This document shows positions 1 to 8,729 of a DNA stretch of 36,474 nt, one piece after another. The DNA is taken from the NCBI GenBank assembly GCA_027307095.1, contig DAHUXO010000086.1, forward strand, positions 1 through 36,474, in the 5' to 3' direction. The stretch's first letter is position 1. The number at the start of each line of letters is the position of its first letter. The DNA is from Betaproteobacteria bacterium. GTDB lineage: Bacteria; Pseudomonadota; Gammaproteobacteria; Burkholderiales; Casimicrobiaceae. A program made the translations under genes and the position numbers. A model generated the notes under the pieces. The model did no database searches, was not told where the DNA came from, and was given only the letters and a program-made list of their open reading frames with translations.

Positions 1-572
1 GGATTCTCGAGATCGCGGACATCCACGTCGTAAGCAAATGCGACAGGCCGGATGCGAACCGGACGATCGCCGACCTCAAGAACATGCTGGCGCTGGGCCT
101 GAAATCCGGGACGGACCACGTTTTGAAATCCGGGACGGACCACGTTTTCACGGCCGCACTTGCTGGCGACAGTCCAGTGGCGAAAACGTGGTCCGTCCCG
201 GATTTCGCCGAGAAAACGTGGTCCGTCCCGGATTTAGTGGTTCCGGATTTCCAGGCCGCCCCGAAGTCTTCGTGGCGGCCGCCGATCGTCGCGACGAGCT
301 CTCCGCGCGACGAAGGGATTGCGGAGCTGCTCGCCGCGATCGATCGCCACCGCGGGGCGATGGAGGCAAACGGCGAGATCGACGCGCGGCGATCGCTGAT
401 CGCCGAGCGCCGGATGCTGGCGGCCGGTGAACAGATCCTGCGCGAGCAGTTCGCGCGGCATCGCGACGGGAAGATCGCAGCGCTGCTGCACGACGTGAAA
501 GCACGCACGCTGTCGCCGCATTCGGCGGCGGAAGCCTTGTTGCGCGATTTGCATATCGGAGGTGAATCATGA
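1..572 (+). CDS. meaB: MeaB/ArgK-type GTPase (mutase chaperone), 3' part only, with an in-frame repeat insertion
   Basis: Frame from nt 3 is open to the TGA at 570-572 and reads ILEIADIHVVSKCDRPDANRTIADLKNMLAL ... WRPPIVATSSPRDEGIAELLAAIDRHRGAM, the NKxD/G4 and C-terminal region of MeaB-type G proteins. Next to a mutase gene. 5' end lies outside the window. Confidence 0.85.
   Translation, partial: ILEIADIHVVSKCDRPDANRTIADLKNMLALGLKSGTDHVLKSGTDHVFTAALAGDSPVAKTWSVPDFAEKTWSVPDLVVPDFQAAPKSSWRPPIVATSSPRDEGIAELLAAIDRHRGAMEANGEIDARRSLIAERRMLAAGEQILREQFARHRDGKIAALLHDVKARTLSPHSAAEALLRDLHIGGES
102..235. repeat. Palindromic REP-like repeat cluster: two direct 23-bp units followed by two inverted 23-bp units
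   Basis: aaatccgggacggaccacgtttt at 102-124 and 126-148; its exact reverse complement aaaacgtggtccgtcccggattt at 183-205 and 213-235. 125-149 and 182-206 form a perfect 25-bp inverted repeat. Confidence 0.97.
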
Positions 573-2281
573 ACGATCCGCTCGCCGACGCGTCCGCCGG
601 ACCGGAGCCGCAGATACGCGACGCCCTCGCGAAGCAGGTCGACGCCTGGGAGGGCGACGAAGTCGCGAAATTCGTCGCGCGTGCTCCCGAGCGTGCCCCC
701 GGGTTCGCGACGCTGGGTGGCTTTCCGGTCAAGCGCACCTACACGGCGCTCGACGTCGCCGACACGCCGCTCGCCGACATCGGACTCCCCGGCCAGTACC
801 CATTCACGCGCGGGCCCTACCCGACGATGTACCGCGGCCGGCTGTGGACGATGCGCCAGATCGCCGGCTTCGGCACCGCCGAGGACACGAACCAGCGCTT
901 CAAGTACCTGATCTCGCAGGGGCAGACCGGTCTGTCCACCGATTTCGACATGCCGACCCTGATGGGCTACGACAGCGACCATCCCATGAGCGAGGGCGAG
1001 GTCGGCCGCGAGGGCGTGGCCATCGACACGCTGGCCGACATGGAGCACCTGTTCGACGGCATCGACCTCACGAGGATCTCGGTGTCGATGACGATCAATC
1101 CGAGCGCCTGGATCCTGCTCGCGATGTACGTCGCGCTGGCGCAGAAGCGCGGGTACGACCTGAACCAGCTGTCGGGGACGATCCAGGCCGACATCCTGAA
1201 GGAGTACCAGGCGCAGAAGGAATGGGCGTTCCCGGTCGCGCCATCGGTGCGCATCGTGCGCGACTGCATCACCTACTGCGCCCGCAACATGAAGCGCTAC
1301 AACCCGATCAACATCTCGGGCTACCACATCTCCGAGGCAGGCGGCTCGCCGCTGGACGAGGTGGCGTTCACGATGTGCAACCTGATCACCTACGTCGAGG
1401 AGGTGCGGAAGACCGGCATGCACGTCGACGAGTTCGCGCCGCGGCTCGCGTTCTTCTACGTCTGCCAGGCCGACTTCTTCGAGGAGATCGCCAAGTTCCG
1501 CGCCGTTCGCCGCGTCTACGCCAAGGTCATGCGCGAGCGTTTCGGGGCGCAAAACCCCGAGTCGATGCGGTTGCGCTTCCACTGCCAGACCGCCGCGGCG
1601 TCGCTGACCAAGCCGCAGTACCAGATCAATGTCGTGCGCACCGGATTGCAGGCGCTCGCCGCCGTGCTGGGCGGCGCGCAGAGCCTGCACACCAACGGCA
1701 TGGACGAGGCGTTCGCGATCCCCACCGAGCAGGCGATGAAGATCGCGCTGCGCACGCAGCAGATCGTCGCCGACGAGAGCGGCGTGGCCAATGTCGTCGA
1801 CCCGCTGGGGGGCTCGTACTTCGTCGAGAGCCTGACGACGCAGTACGAGCGCGCGATCTTCGACGTGGTCGAGGAGGTCGACCGCAATGGCGGGACGATC
1901 AGGCTGACGCAGGAGGGGTGGTTCCAGCGCCGGATCGCCGACTTCGCCTACGAGACCGCGCTGAAGAAGGCCGATGGCGAGAAGGCGGTGATCGGCGTCA
2001 ACAAATACGTCGATCCCGAGGAGAAGTTCGACATCGAGCTCCATCCGTACGACACGTCGACGGCCGACCGGCAGATCGCGCGCCTCGCCCGTGTGCGGCG
2101 CGAGCGCGACAACACCAGGGTGAATGCGCTGCTCGAGCGCCTGGTCGAGGTCGCGAGGAACGAGAGCGAGAACATCATGCCGGTCACGATCGATCTCGTC
2201 GCCGCCGGCGCGACGATGGGCGACATCGTCGAGAAGCTCAAGATGCTGTGGGGAACCTATCGCGAGACGCCGGTGTTCTGA
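569..2281 (+). CDS. Acyl-CoA mutase large subunit, B12-dependent, without B12-binding domain (2-hydroxyisobutyryl-CoA mutase HcmA-like)
   Basis: 570 aa; methylmalonyl-CoA mutase family motifs RGPYPTMYRGRLWTMRQIAGFGTAEDTN, GYDSDHP, RFHCQTAAASLTKPQ; Ile in WTMRQI and Asp in STDFD replace the residues expected in methylmalonyl-CoA mutase. Confidence 0.9.
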   Translation: MNDPLADASAGPEPQIRDALAKQVDAWEGDEVAKFVARAPERAPGFATLGGFPVKRTYTALDVADTPLADIGLPGQYPFTRGPYPTMYRGRLWTMRQIAGFGTAEDTNQRFKYLISQGQTGLSTDFDMPTLMGYDSDHPMSEGEVGREGVAIDTLADMEHLFDGIDLTRISVSMTINPSAWILLAMYVALAQKRGYDLNQLSGTIQADILKEYQAQKEWAFPVAPSVRIVRDCITYCARNMKRYNPINISGYHISEAGGSPLDEVAFTMCNLITYVEEVRKTGMHVDEFAPRLAFFYVCQADFFEEIAKFRAVRRVYAKVMRERFGAQNPESMRLRFHCQTAAASLTKPQYQINVVRTGLQALAAVLGGAQSLHTNGMDEAFAIPTEQAMKIALRTQQIVADESGVANVVDPLGGSYFVESLTTQYERAIFDVVEEVDRNGGTIRLTQEGWFQRRIADFAYETALKKADGEKAVIGVNKYVDPEEKFDIELHPYDTSTADRQIARLARVRRERDNTRVNALLERLVEVARNESENIMPVTIDLVAAGATMGDIVEKLKMLWGTYRETPVF

Positions 2282-2294
2282 GCGGCGGCCCACG

Positions 2295-4010
2295 ATGAGC
2301 GCGTCTTGCAGCGTAGCCGAATGGGTCGCGCGCTTCATCGCGGCGCGCGGGCCCGCGCGCGTGTTCGGGCTGCAGGGCGGCCACATCCAGCCGATCTGGG
2401 ACGAGCTCGGGCGCGCGGGCGTGCCGATCGTCGACGTGCGCCACGAGGGGGCCGCCGTGCACATGGCGGCGGCGCACGCGCTGCTAGCGGGGGAGCCGGG
2501 CGTGGCTTTGGTCACCTCGGGCCCGGGCGTCACGAACTGCGTGACCTCGGTCGCCAATGCCGACCTCGAGCGCGCGCCGGTGCTGGTCATCGGCGGGTGC
2601 CCGCCTGCCCGCCAGGACCACATGGGCCCGCTGCAGGGAACCCCGCATGTCGACATCCTGCGCCCGGTCACGCGGCTCGCTCGCACGCTGCGCATTGCGG
2701 AGCACGTCGTCCGCGAGCTCGACGGCGCGCTCGCCTGCGCGCAGGGAGCGGCCGGTCTCCCGGGACCGGTGGACGTCGAGAGTCCCACCGACGTGCTGCG
2801 CACCAGGATCGCGGACGCGGCGGTGCTGCCCGAGCACCTGCTGCGTCGCCCGCCGGCGCGTTCGCTGCCCGATCCAGAAGCAATCGCATGCGCGGCAGAC
2901 CTGCTGCGAGGCGCGCGGCGACCGCTGGTGATCAGCGGCCGCGGTGCCGCCGGAGCCGGGGCGGCGCTGGTCGCGCTGCTCGATGCGAGTGGCGCCGTCT
3001 ACCTCGATACGCAGGAGTCGCGCGGCACCGTCCCCGCCGGCCATCCTTCCCACGTTGGCGCGATGCGCGGCGCGGCGATGCGCGATGCCGACCTGGTGCT
3101 GACGGTGGGCCGGAAGCTCGACTACCAGCTCGGTTACGGGTCACCGGCGGCATTTCCGAATGCGCGATTCGTGCGCATCGCGGCACACGCGGGCGAGCGC
3201 GGCGACAACCGGCCCGGGGCGGCTGCCATCGCGGGTGACGTCGCCCTGGCGCTGGCCGGGCTTGCCGCCGCGCTCGACGGGCGCCCGCCAGCGCTCGATC
3301 GCGACTGGTGCGAAGCGCTGCGCGCGCAGCACATCGAGCGCTCACGGCGGCATGTCGCGGCGCTTGCGCAGGCACCCGCTGGCGCCGACGGGCGCATGCA
3401 CCCGAACCGGATCTTCGCCGCGCTTTCCCGACTGCTGGGGGAAGATGCGATCGGCATCGCCGATGGCGGCGACATCCTGAGCTTTGCGCGTCTGTCGCTT
3501 GCGACGGGCAGCTATCTCGACGCGGGCGCGTTCGGTTGCCTGGGCGTCGGGGTTCCCTATGCCAACGCGGCGGCGCTGGCGTGTCCCGGTCGCCGCGTCG
3601 TGGCCGTCTGCGGTGACGGGGCGTTCGGCCTGCATGCGATGGAAATCGACACGGCGGCGCGCCATGGCTGCAAGGCGGTGTTCGTCATCGCCAACAATGC
3701 GGCCTGGAACATCGAGCGCGTGGATCAGGAACGCAACTACGGCGGCCGCGTGTCCGGAACGCTGCTGGGCGATTCGGACTACGCGGCGATGGCCCGCGCG
3801 TTCGGGCTGCACGCCGAGCGCATCGACGATCCGGCGGATCTCGAGCGTGCACTCGAGCGCGCATTCGAGCACGCGCCGGCACTCGTCGACGTCGCCGTCA
3901 CCCGCGACACCGTTTCCTCCGACCTCGAGAAGGGGCTGAGCATCGTCCCGGACTGGCAGCCGCTGACCGCGTGGGACAATGCCGAGCGCACGCGCTACCG
4001 CCGCGATTGA
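2295..4010 (+). CDS. ThDP-dependent 2-hydroxyacyl-CoA lyase / oxalyl-CoA decarboxylase family enzyme
   Basis: MSASCSVAEWVARF start at 2295 inside ORF 2124..4010; VRHEGAAVHMA (ThDP Glu), SGPGVTN, ThDP motif GDGAFGLHAMEIDTAARHGCKAVFVIANNAAWN; C-terminus SSDLEKGLSIVPDWQPLTAWDNAER. Confidence 0.85.
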   Translation: MSASCSVAEWVARFIAARGPARVFGLQGGHIQPIWDELGRAGVPIVDVRHEGAAVHMAAAHALLAGEPGVALVTSGPGVTNCVTSVANADLERAPVLVIGGCPPARQDHMGPLQGTPHVDILRPVTRLARTLRIAEHVVRELDGALACAQGAAGLPGPVDVESPTDVLRTRIADAAVLPEHLLRRPPARSLPDPEAIACAADLLRGARRPLVISGRGAAGAGAALVALLDASGAVYLDTQESRGTVPAGHPSHVGAMRGAAMRDADLVLTVGRKLDYQLGYGSPAAFPNARFVRIAAHAGERGDNRPGAAAIAGDVALALAGLAAALDGRPPALDRDWCEALRAQHIERSRRHVAALAQAPAGADGRMHPNRIFAALSRLLGEDAIGIADGGDILSFARLSLATGSYLDAGAFGCLGVGVPYANAAALACPGRRVVAVCGDGAFGLHAMEIDTAARHGCKAVFVIANNAAWNIERVDQERNYGGRVSGTLLGDSDYAAMARAFGLHAERIDDPADLERALERAFEHAPALVDVAVTRDTVSSDLEKGLSIVPDWQPLTAWDNAERTRYRRD

Positions 4011-4071
4011 CGCACGCGTCCACGCCGCCGCGCAGGTGGCCCCGGCACCTTATCCACGAGACGCATCGCGC

Positions 4072-5181
4072 ATGACGCAGGGACTGATCCTCGACTACCT
4101 ATGGCATTCGCCCGATGTCGGAGCCCGGGCCGAGGTGGTGGGGCAAGCCGCGATCATCGGCCGATCGGCGATCGGTCCGCGTCCGTCGCTTGCCGCCTAC
4201 GCGACGATCCGCGCCGACGGCGAATCGATCCGCATCGGCGCCGACGCCTGGTTCGGCGAGCACGCGACGGTGCATATCGCGGACAGCCTGCTCGGAGCGG
4301 TGATCGGCAACGGCGTCAGCGTGGCGTGCTACGGCCTGGTGCATGCGTGCGTGCTGGGAGACGATGTCGTCGACGGCGAATCGGCGGTCGTCATGGATGG
4401 CTCGAGCGTCGGTGCGGGTGCGCTGATCGCGGCCGACAGCGTCGTCCCGCCGCGCAAGGAGCTGCCTGGAGGATTCATATACGCCGGACATCCGGCGCAG
4501 CCGCTGCGTGCGATCGCGCCCGAGGAGCTCGCGGCGATCGCAGTGGCGCTGCGGGGCGGCGTCGTCGATCCGCTGCTGGCGGCTACGCGCCTGCCCGGCT
4601 GGACCGAGCTCGTATCGCGGCTTGCGGGCGGTCCCGGCCCGTTGCGCTCGCAGGATGGGCGGATGCCTGCGATCGCGCGCGCCTACGTCGCACCGACGTC
4701 GATCGTCGCCGGCGCGGTCGACGTCGCCGACGACTCGAGCGTGTTCTTCGGCTGCGCCGTTTCGGCGGGCGACGGACGGATCGTCATCGGGACGCGCAGC
4801 AATGTTCAGGACAATTCGATCCTCGCGACCGATCGCCGCCGCGGCGACCTCGTGCTCGGCGCGGGCGTCACGATCGGCCACAACGTCGAGATCGGTTCCG
4901 CGACGATCGGCGACGACGTGCTGATCGGCATGGGTGCGCGCCTGGGCGACGAAGTCGTCGTCGAGCCCGGTGCCTGCGTGGCGGCGGGAGCATGGGTCGA
5001 GCCGCGCAGCGTCGTGCCTGCGGGCTGGATCTGGGCCGGCCGGCCCGCACGCGCGTTTCGCGAGATCAGGGATTCCGAGCGGCGCGACTTCGCGCGCGCC
5101 GGGCAGATCTACGTCCGCTACGCGAGGGCGTACCGCGTCAATCCTGGCCGGGACCCACGGGCAGCGCGACCTGCACGTTGA
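4072..5181 (+). CDS. Tandem gamma-carbonic-anhydrase-like / PaaY-CaiE-like hexapeptide (left-handed beta-helix) protein
   Basis: Two consecutive hexapeptide-repeat domains (IRIGADAWFGEHATVHI...; IVIGTRSNVQDNSILAT...VTIGHNVEIGSATIGDDVLIGMGA...). Start could also be 3979. Confidence 0.8.
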   Translation: MTQGLILDYLWHSPDVGARAEVVGQAAIIGRSAIGPRPSLAAYATIRADGESIRIGADAWFGEHATVHIADSLLGAVIGNGVSVACYGLVHACVLGDDVVDGESAVVMDGSSVGAGALIAADSVVPPRKELPGGFIYAGHPAQPLRAIAPEELAAIAVALRGGVVDPLLAATRLPGWTELVSRLAGGPGPLRSQDGRMPAIARAYVAPTSIVAGAVDVADDSSVFFGCAVSAGDGRIVIGTRSNVQDNSILATDRRRGDLVLGAGVTIGHNVEIGSATIGDDVLIGMGARLGDEVVVEPGACVAAGAWVEPRSVVPAGWIWAGRPARAFREIRDSERRDFARAGQIYVRYARAYRVNPGRDPRAARPAR

Positions 5182-5842
5182 CCGCAGCGTGCTGCAGGTG
5201 GGCGCGCACCAGCGCCGCGGCGGCGTCGCCGTCGCGACCGGCGATCGCGCGCAGGATCTGCTCGTGCTCGAGCCAGATCGCCTTGCGGTAATCGCGGTGC
5301 TGCAGGACCTCGCGCATCGAGCGGCGCAGGTGGTTCCACAGCTCGTCCATCAGCTCGACGAACAGGCGATTGCGCGACAGCTCGTAGATGTACATGTGGA
5401 ACTGCATGTCGGCGGCGATCAGCTCGGCGATCGAGTTGTGGTGGATCGCCTGTTGTCCGGCGCGGATCATCCTCGCCCCGCGCGCGAGCTCCTCGGCGGT
5501 CGCATTGCGCGCGGCCAGCGTCGCGGCGAGCGGCTCGATCCCCAGCCGCAGCTCGTAGATCGACCGCATGAAGTCGCGATCGAGCGGCGCGACCATCAGC
5601 CCGCGGCGGCCCGCCTCGGCGACGAACTTCTGCTGCTTGAGGAGCAACAGCGCCTGGCCCACCGGCTGACGCGACACCGAGAGCTTCTTCGCGACCGTTT
5701 CCTGGGTGAGGCGCTCACCCGGCTCCAGGCGGCCGTCGCAGATCGCGTCGAGGATCGCCTTGTAGACCTGTTCGACGATCGTCGGCGCCTGCTGGAGCGA
5801 TTCGATCGCCGCCATCGATGCGGTGCGCGCCTGGGGATTCAT
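5138..5842 (-). CDS. GntR family transcriptional regulator, FCD domain
   Basis: N-terminal wHTH IVEQVYKAILDAICDGRLEPGERLTQETVAKKLSVSRQPVGQALLLLKQQKFV followed by FCD-type helical domain; ATG (MNPQART) at 5842. Tail-to-tail overlap with the gamma-CA gene. Confidence 0.88.
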   Translation of the reverse strand: MNPQARTASMAAIESLQQAPTIVEQVYKAILDAICDGRLEPGERLTQETVAKKLSVSRQPVGQALLLLKQQKFVAEAGRRGLMVAPLDRDFMRSIYELRLGIEPLAATLAARNATAEELARGARMIRAGQQAIHHNSIAELIAADMQFHMYIYELSRNRLFVELMDELWNHLRRSMREVLQHRDYRKAIWLEHEQILRAIAGRDGDAAAALVRAHLQHAAVNVQVALPVGPGQD

Positions 5843-5870
5843 CCGCGCGATGATACCCGCGAGGCGACAC

Positions 5871-6660
5871 TCATCGCGGCGCCCGACGGAAACGGACGTC
5901 GCCGTACCAGGCTTCGGCATGGCCGCCGGTATTGTCGGTGTCGGTGAAGACCCCGACCGCGCGAAGCCTGCCCGGCTGCTCGCCGAACGCGCGGCGGAAA
6001 TCCGCGACGACGTCGCGGGACAGGGATTGCCACGTCCCCACGCCCCGGCTGCCGCTCGAGGCGACGACCATCTGCACGCGGCGCGTGCGCGGGCTCGCGA
6101 TCACGGTGCCGACCGGCTCGCGGTTGGCCCAGAAATAGATCAGCGTCGCATACGGCAGCTCCCGGCCGGCGATGCGTTGCGACAGCTCGTAGATGCCGCG
6201 CTGGAGCAGCGGGAGCTTCGACTTGTCGCCGTCGAACTCGAGCACCAGGCGCGCCGGAGAGTCCTCGCGCGCGGCGAGTCTCGGGTCGGCATCGGCGATC
6301 AGCGCTGCGACTTTCCACCGCCACTCGACGATGGGCGTGGCCCGGAGATCGATGTCGGTGGCGACCGCAAGCACGCTCGCCGCGTTGTCGGCATCCGCAT
6401 GCAGCACGACGGTCCCTGCGTCGTCGACCAGGTCGTATTGCGTCGGTCGCTTGCGGCGCGAAAGCGAGACTGGTTCCCAGGGTGCGGTTGACCCGCCCGC
6501 GACCATGCCCGAGAAGGCGGCGATGGCCGCCCCCGGCGCGGAGTCCGGCGCCGCCAGTGCGCCGGACGCGAGCAGCGAGCAACAGGCGGCGGCGCAGGCC
6601 CGTGACCACGCGCGCGGGCGCGTCCTGCGCGACGCCGCGACGCGTCCGGTGACGCCGAGC
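5871..6660 (-). CDS. DUF3047-type secreted protein (start uncertain)
   Basis: VEWRWKV...[13 protein letters not shown]...[16 protein letters not shown]...[22 protein letters not shown] is characteristic; Ala-rich signal-like stretch upstream. Start codon not resolved. Confidence 0.7.
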
Positions 6661-6746
6661 CACGCGCCCGGCCCGGTATAATCGGCGCGCACCGGATCCG
6701 CAGCCGCATCTCCTTCCGTCACCGCCACCTCCCCGAACGATCGCCG

Positions 6747-7295
6747 ATGAGTCTCGACCGCGTTCCCGCCGGTGCCGATCTGCCGAACGACTGCAACGTG
6801 GTCATCGAGATCCCGATGCATGGCGAGCCCATCAAGTACGAGGTGGACAAGGACACGGGCGCGGTGTTCGTCGACCGCTTCATGTCGACGGCGATGCACT
6901 ACCCGTGCAACTACGGCTACATACCGCAGACATTATCCGATGACGGCGACCCCTGCGACGTGCTCGTGCTGTCGCCGGTGCCGCTGATCACCGGCGTGGT
7001 CGTGCGCTGCCGGCCGATCGGCATGCTGAAGATGGACGACGAGGCGGGGGGCGACGCCAAGATCCTCGCCGTACCGATCGACAAGCTGTCGTCGCTGTAC
7101 CGGGCGATCGGGACGCCCCGCGACCTTCCGGAGATCCAGCTCGCGCAGATCGCGCACTTCTTCGAGCACTACAAGGATCTCGAGCCCGGCAAGTGGGTTC
7201 GCCTGTCCGGCTGGGTGGGACCCGAGGAGGCGAAGCAGGAGATCGTCGCCAGCGCCAAGCGCTTCCGAAGCAAGCAGCGCGCTGGAAAGGCCTGA
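6747..7295 (+). CDS. ppa: Inorganic pyrophosphatase
   Basis: [45 protein letters not shown]...[22 protein letters not shown]. Confidence 0.97.
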   Translation: MSLDRVPAGADLPNDCNVVIEIPMHGEPIKYEVDKDTGAVFVDRFMSTAMHYPCNYGYIPQTLSDDGDPCDVLVLSPVPLITGVVVRCRPIGMLKMDDEAGGDAKILAVPIDKLSSLYRAIGTPRDLPEIQLAQIAHFFEHYKDLEPGKWVRLSGWVGPEEAKQEIVASAKRFRSKQRAGKA

Positions 7296-7299
7296 GATC

Positions 7300-8178
7300 G
7301 TCGTCGGGAGGCGCCGCGCCGGAACGCGCGCCGGGGCGCTGCTGCCGGCGCTGTTCGTCATTCTCTGGAGCACCGGGTTCATCGCGGCGCGCTACGGCCT
7401 GCCGTACGCGCCCCCGCTCAAGTTCCTGCTGTTGCGCTTCACGCTGGTTGCGGCGCTGATGGGCGTCGTCGCGCTGGCGAGCGGCGCGACATGGCCGCGC
7501 GACCCGCGGCAGATCGCCCACGCGGCGATCGCGGCGTGGCTCGTGCACGGGGTCTATCTCGGCGGCGTGTTCATGTCGATCGCCGGCGGCATGCCCGCCG
7601 GGACCAGTGCGATGCTCGTCGGACTCCAGCCGATCCTGACGGTATTCCTTGCACGCGTCTGGCTATCCGAGCGTGTTGCCGCGCGCCAGTGGGTGGGACT
7701 CGCGCTGGGGCTCGCCGGCGTCTACCTGGTCGTGCGCCACAAGCTCGGCGCGGGCGCGGACGGCGCGACCCTCGTTCCGATCGTCGCCGCGCTGGTCGGC
7801 ATCAGCGTCGGAACCCTCTACCAGAAGAAGCACGCTTCCCACGTCGACCTGCGGGCCGGGGCCGTGATCCAGTTCACCGCCTGCGCCCTGGTCTACGCCC
7901 CGATCGTCGCTTTCCCCGAGCCGCAGCCGATCGTCTACACGCCGCAGTTCCTGTTTGCGCTCGGCTGGTCGGTGATCGTGCTGTCGGTGGGCGCGATCAG
8001 CCTGCTGTACTGGCTGCTGCGCCACGGCGCGGCCGCCGACGTCGCGCGGCTGTTCTACCTGGTGCCGCCGGTGACCGCGCTGATGGCGTATCTGCTGTTC
8101 GGCGAGCGCCTCGGGGTCGCGGCGTTCGTGGGCATGGGCCTGATCGTGGGCGGCGTCGCGCTCGCGCGCCGCCGTTAG
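7300..8178 (+). CDS. DMT/EamA family transporter (5' end uncertain)
   Basis: Reading frame LPALFVILWSTGFIAARYGLPYAPPLKFLLLRFTL... with two EamA-like repeats; open frame extends upstream of the listed TTG at 7432. Confidence 0.82.
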   Translation, partial: VVGRRRAGTRAGALLPALFVILWSTGFIAARYGLPYAPPLKFLLLRFTLVAALMGVVALASGATWPRDPRQIAHAAIAAWLVHGVYLGGVFMSIAGGMPAGTSAMLVGLQPILTVFLARVWLSERVAARQWVGLALGLAGVYLVVRHKLGAGADGATLVPIVAALVGISVGTLYQKKHASHVDLRAGAVIQFTACALVYAPIVAFPEPQPIVYTPQFLFALGWSVIVLSVGAISLLYWLLRHGAAADVARLFYLVPPVTALMAYLLFGERLGVAAFVGMGLIVGGVALARRR

Positions 8179-8729
8179 ACAGCGACGACGCGGGTCCCGG
8201 CGATGCGGTCGTGCAGGAACTGACCGTCGCGATCGAACAGTGCCCAGCAGTAGTTGACCAGCATGAAGGCGAGCGCGTTGCGAGGGTGATCGGTGCCCTG
8301 CAATGCCGCATATCCGGCGAGCGCCATCGCCGGTCCGATCCAGGCTGCGGCGTAGCGCAGCAGCGCCTGCGGCCAGGACAGCGCTCCTCCGTCACGGCTC
8401 TCCAGTCGCAGGCGCCAGGTTTTCTGCGGCAGCGTGCGGCGGCCGTGGCTCCAGCACCATGCGTAGTACAGCGCGGCGCCGCCGACCAGCGCGCAGAACG
8501 TGATTGCCCGAGCGGGCAGCGAGGGGACCGGCAGGTCGTGCTGCGTCGCGCCGGCAGACGGCGAGACGAGCGGCAGCAGCACGAAACCGACGCCGAACGC
8601 CATCGCGATCAGCAGCAGCGCCTCGTAGGCCAGTGCACCGAGGCGCCGCGTCAGCTTCGCGGTCGGTGGGCGGGGCAGGTCCACGTCGACGGCAGCGGTC
8701 CCCGCCCGGGAGATCGACGGGGCAGTCAC
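8175..8729 (-). CDS. RDD family membrane protein
   Basis: GTG start VTAPSISRAG at 8729; RRLGALAYEALLLIAMAFGVGF...GRRTLPQKTWRLRLESRDGG...DRDGQFLHDRIAGTRVV. Confidence 0.85.
   Translation of the reverse strand: MTAPSISRAGTAAVDVDLPRPPTAKLTRRLGALAYEALLLIAMAFGVGFVLLPLVSPSAGATQHDLPVPSLPARAITFCALVGGAALYYAWCWSHGRRTLPQKTWRLRLESRDGGALSWPQALLRYAAAWIGPAMALAGYAALQGTDHPRNALAFMLVNYCWALFDRDGQFLHDRIAGTRVVAV

Noticed and set aside
102-235. CRISPR-like repeats
   Set aside because: Only four units in two orientations, spacers of 1, 34 and 7 nt, inside an open reading frame, and no cas genes.
2124-2294. Upstream extension of the ThDP enzyme ORF
   Set aside because: Overlaps the mutase coding sequence; ATG at 2295 begins the recognisable domain.
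562-2298. 578-aa plus-strand ORF in an alternative frame over the mutase gene
   Set aside because: Arg/His-rich shadow frame; the 569..2281 frame carries the family motifs.
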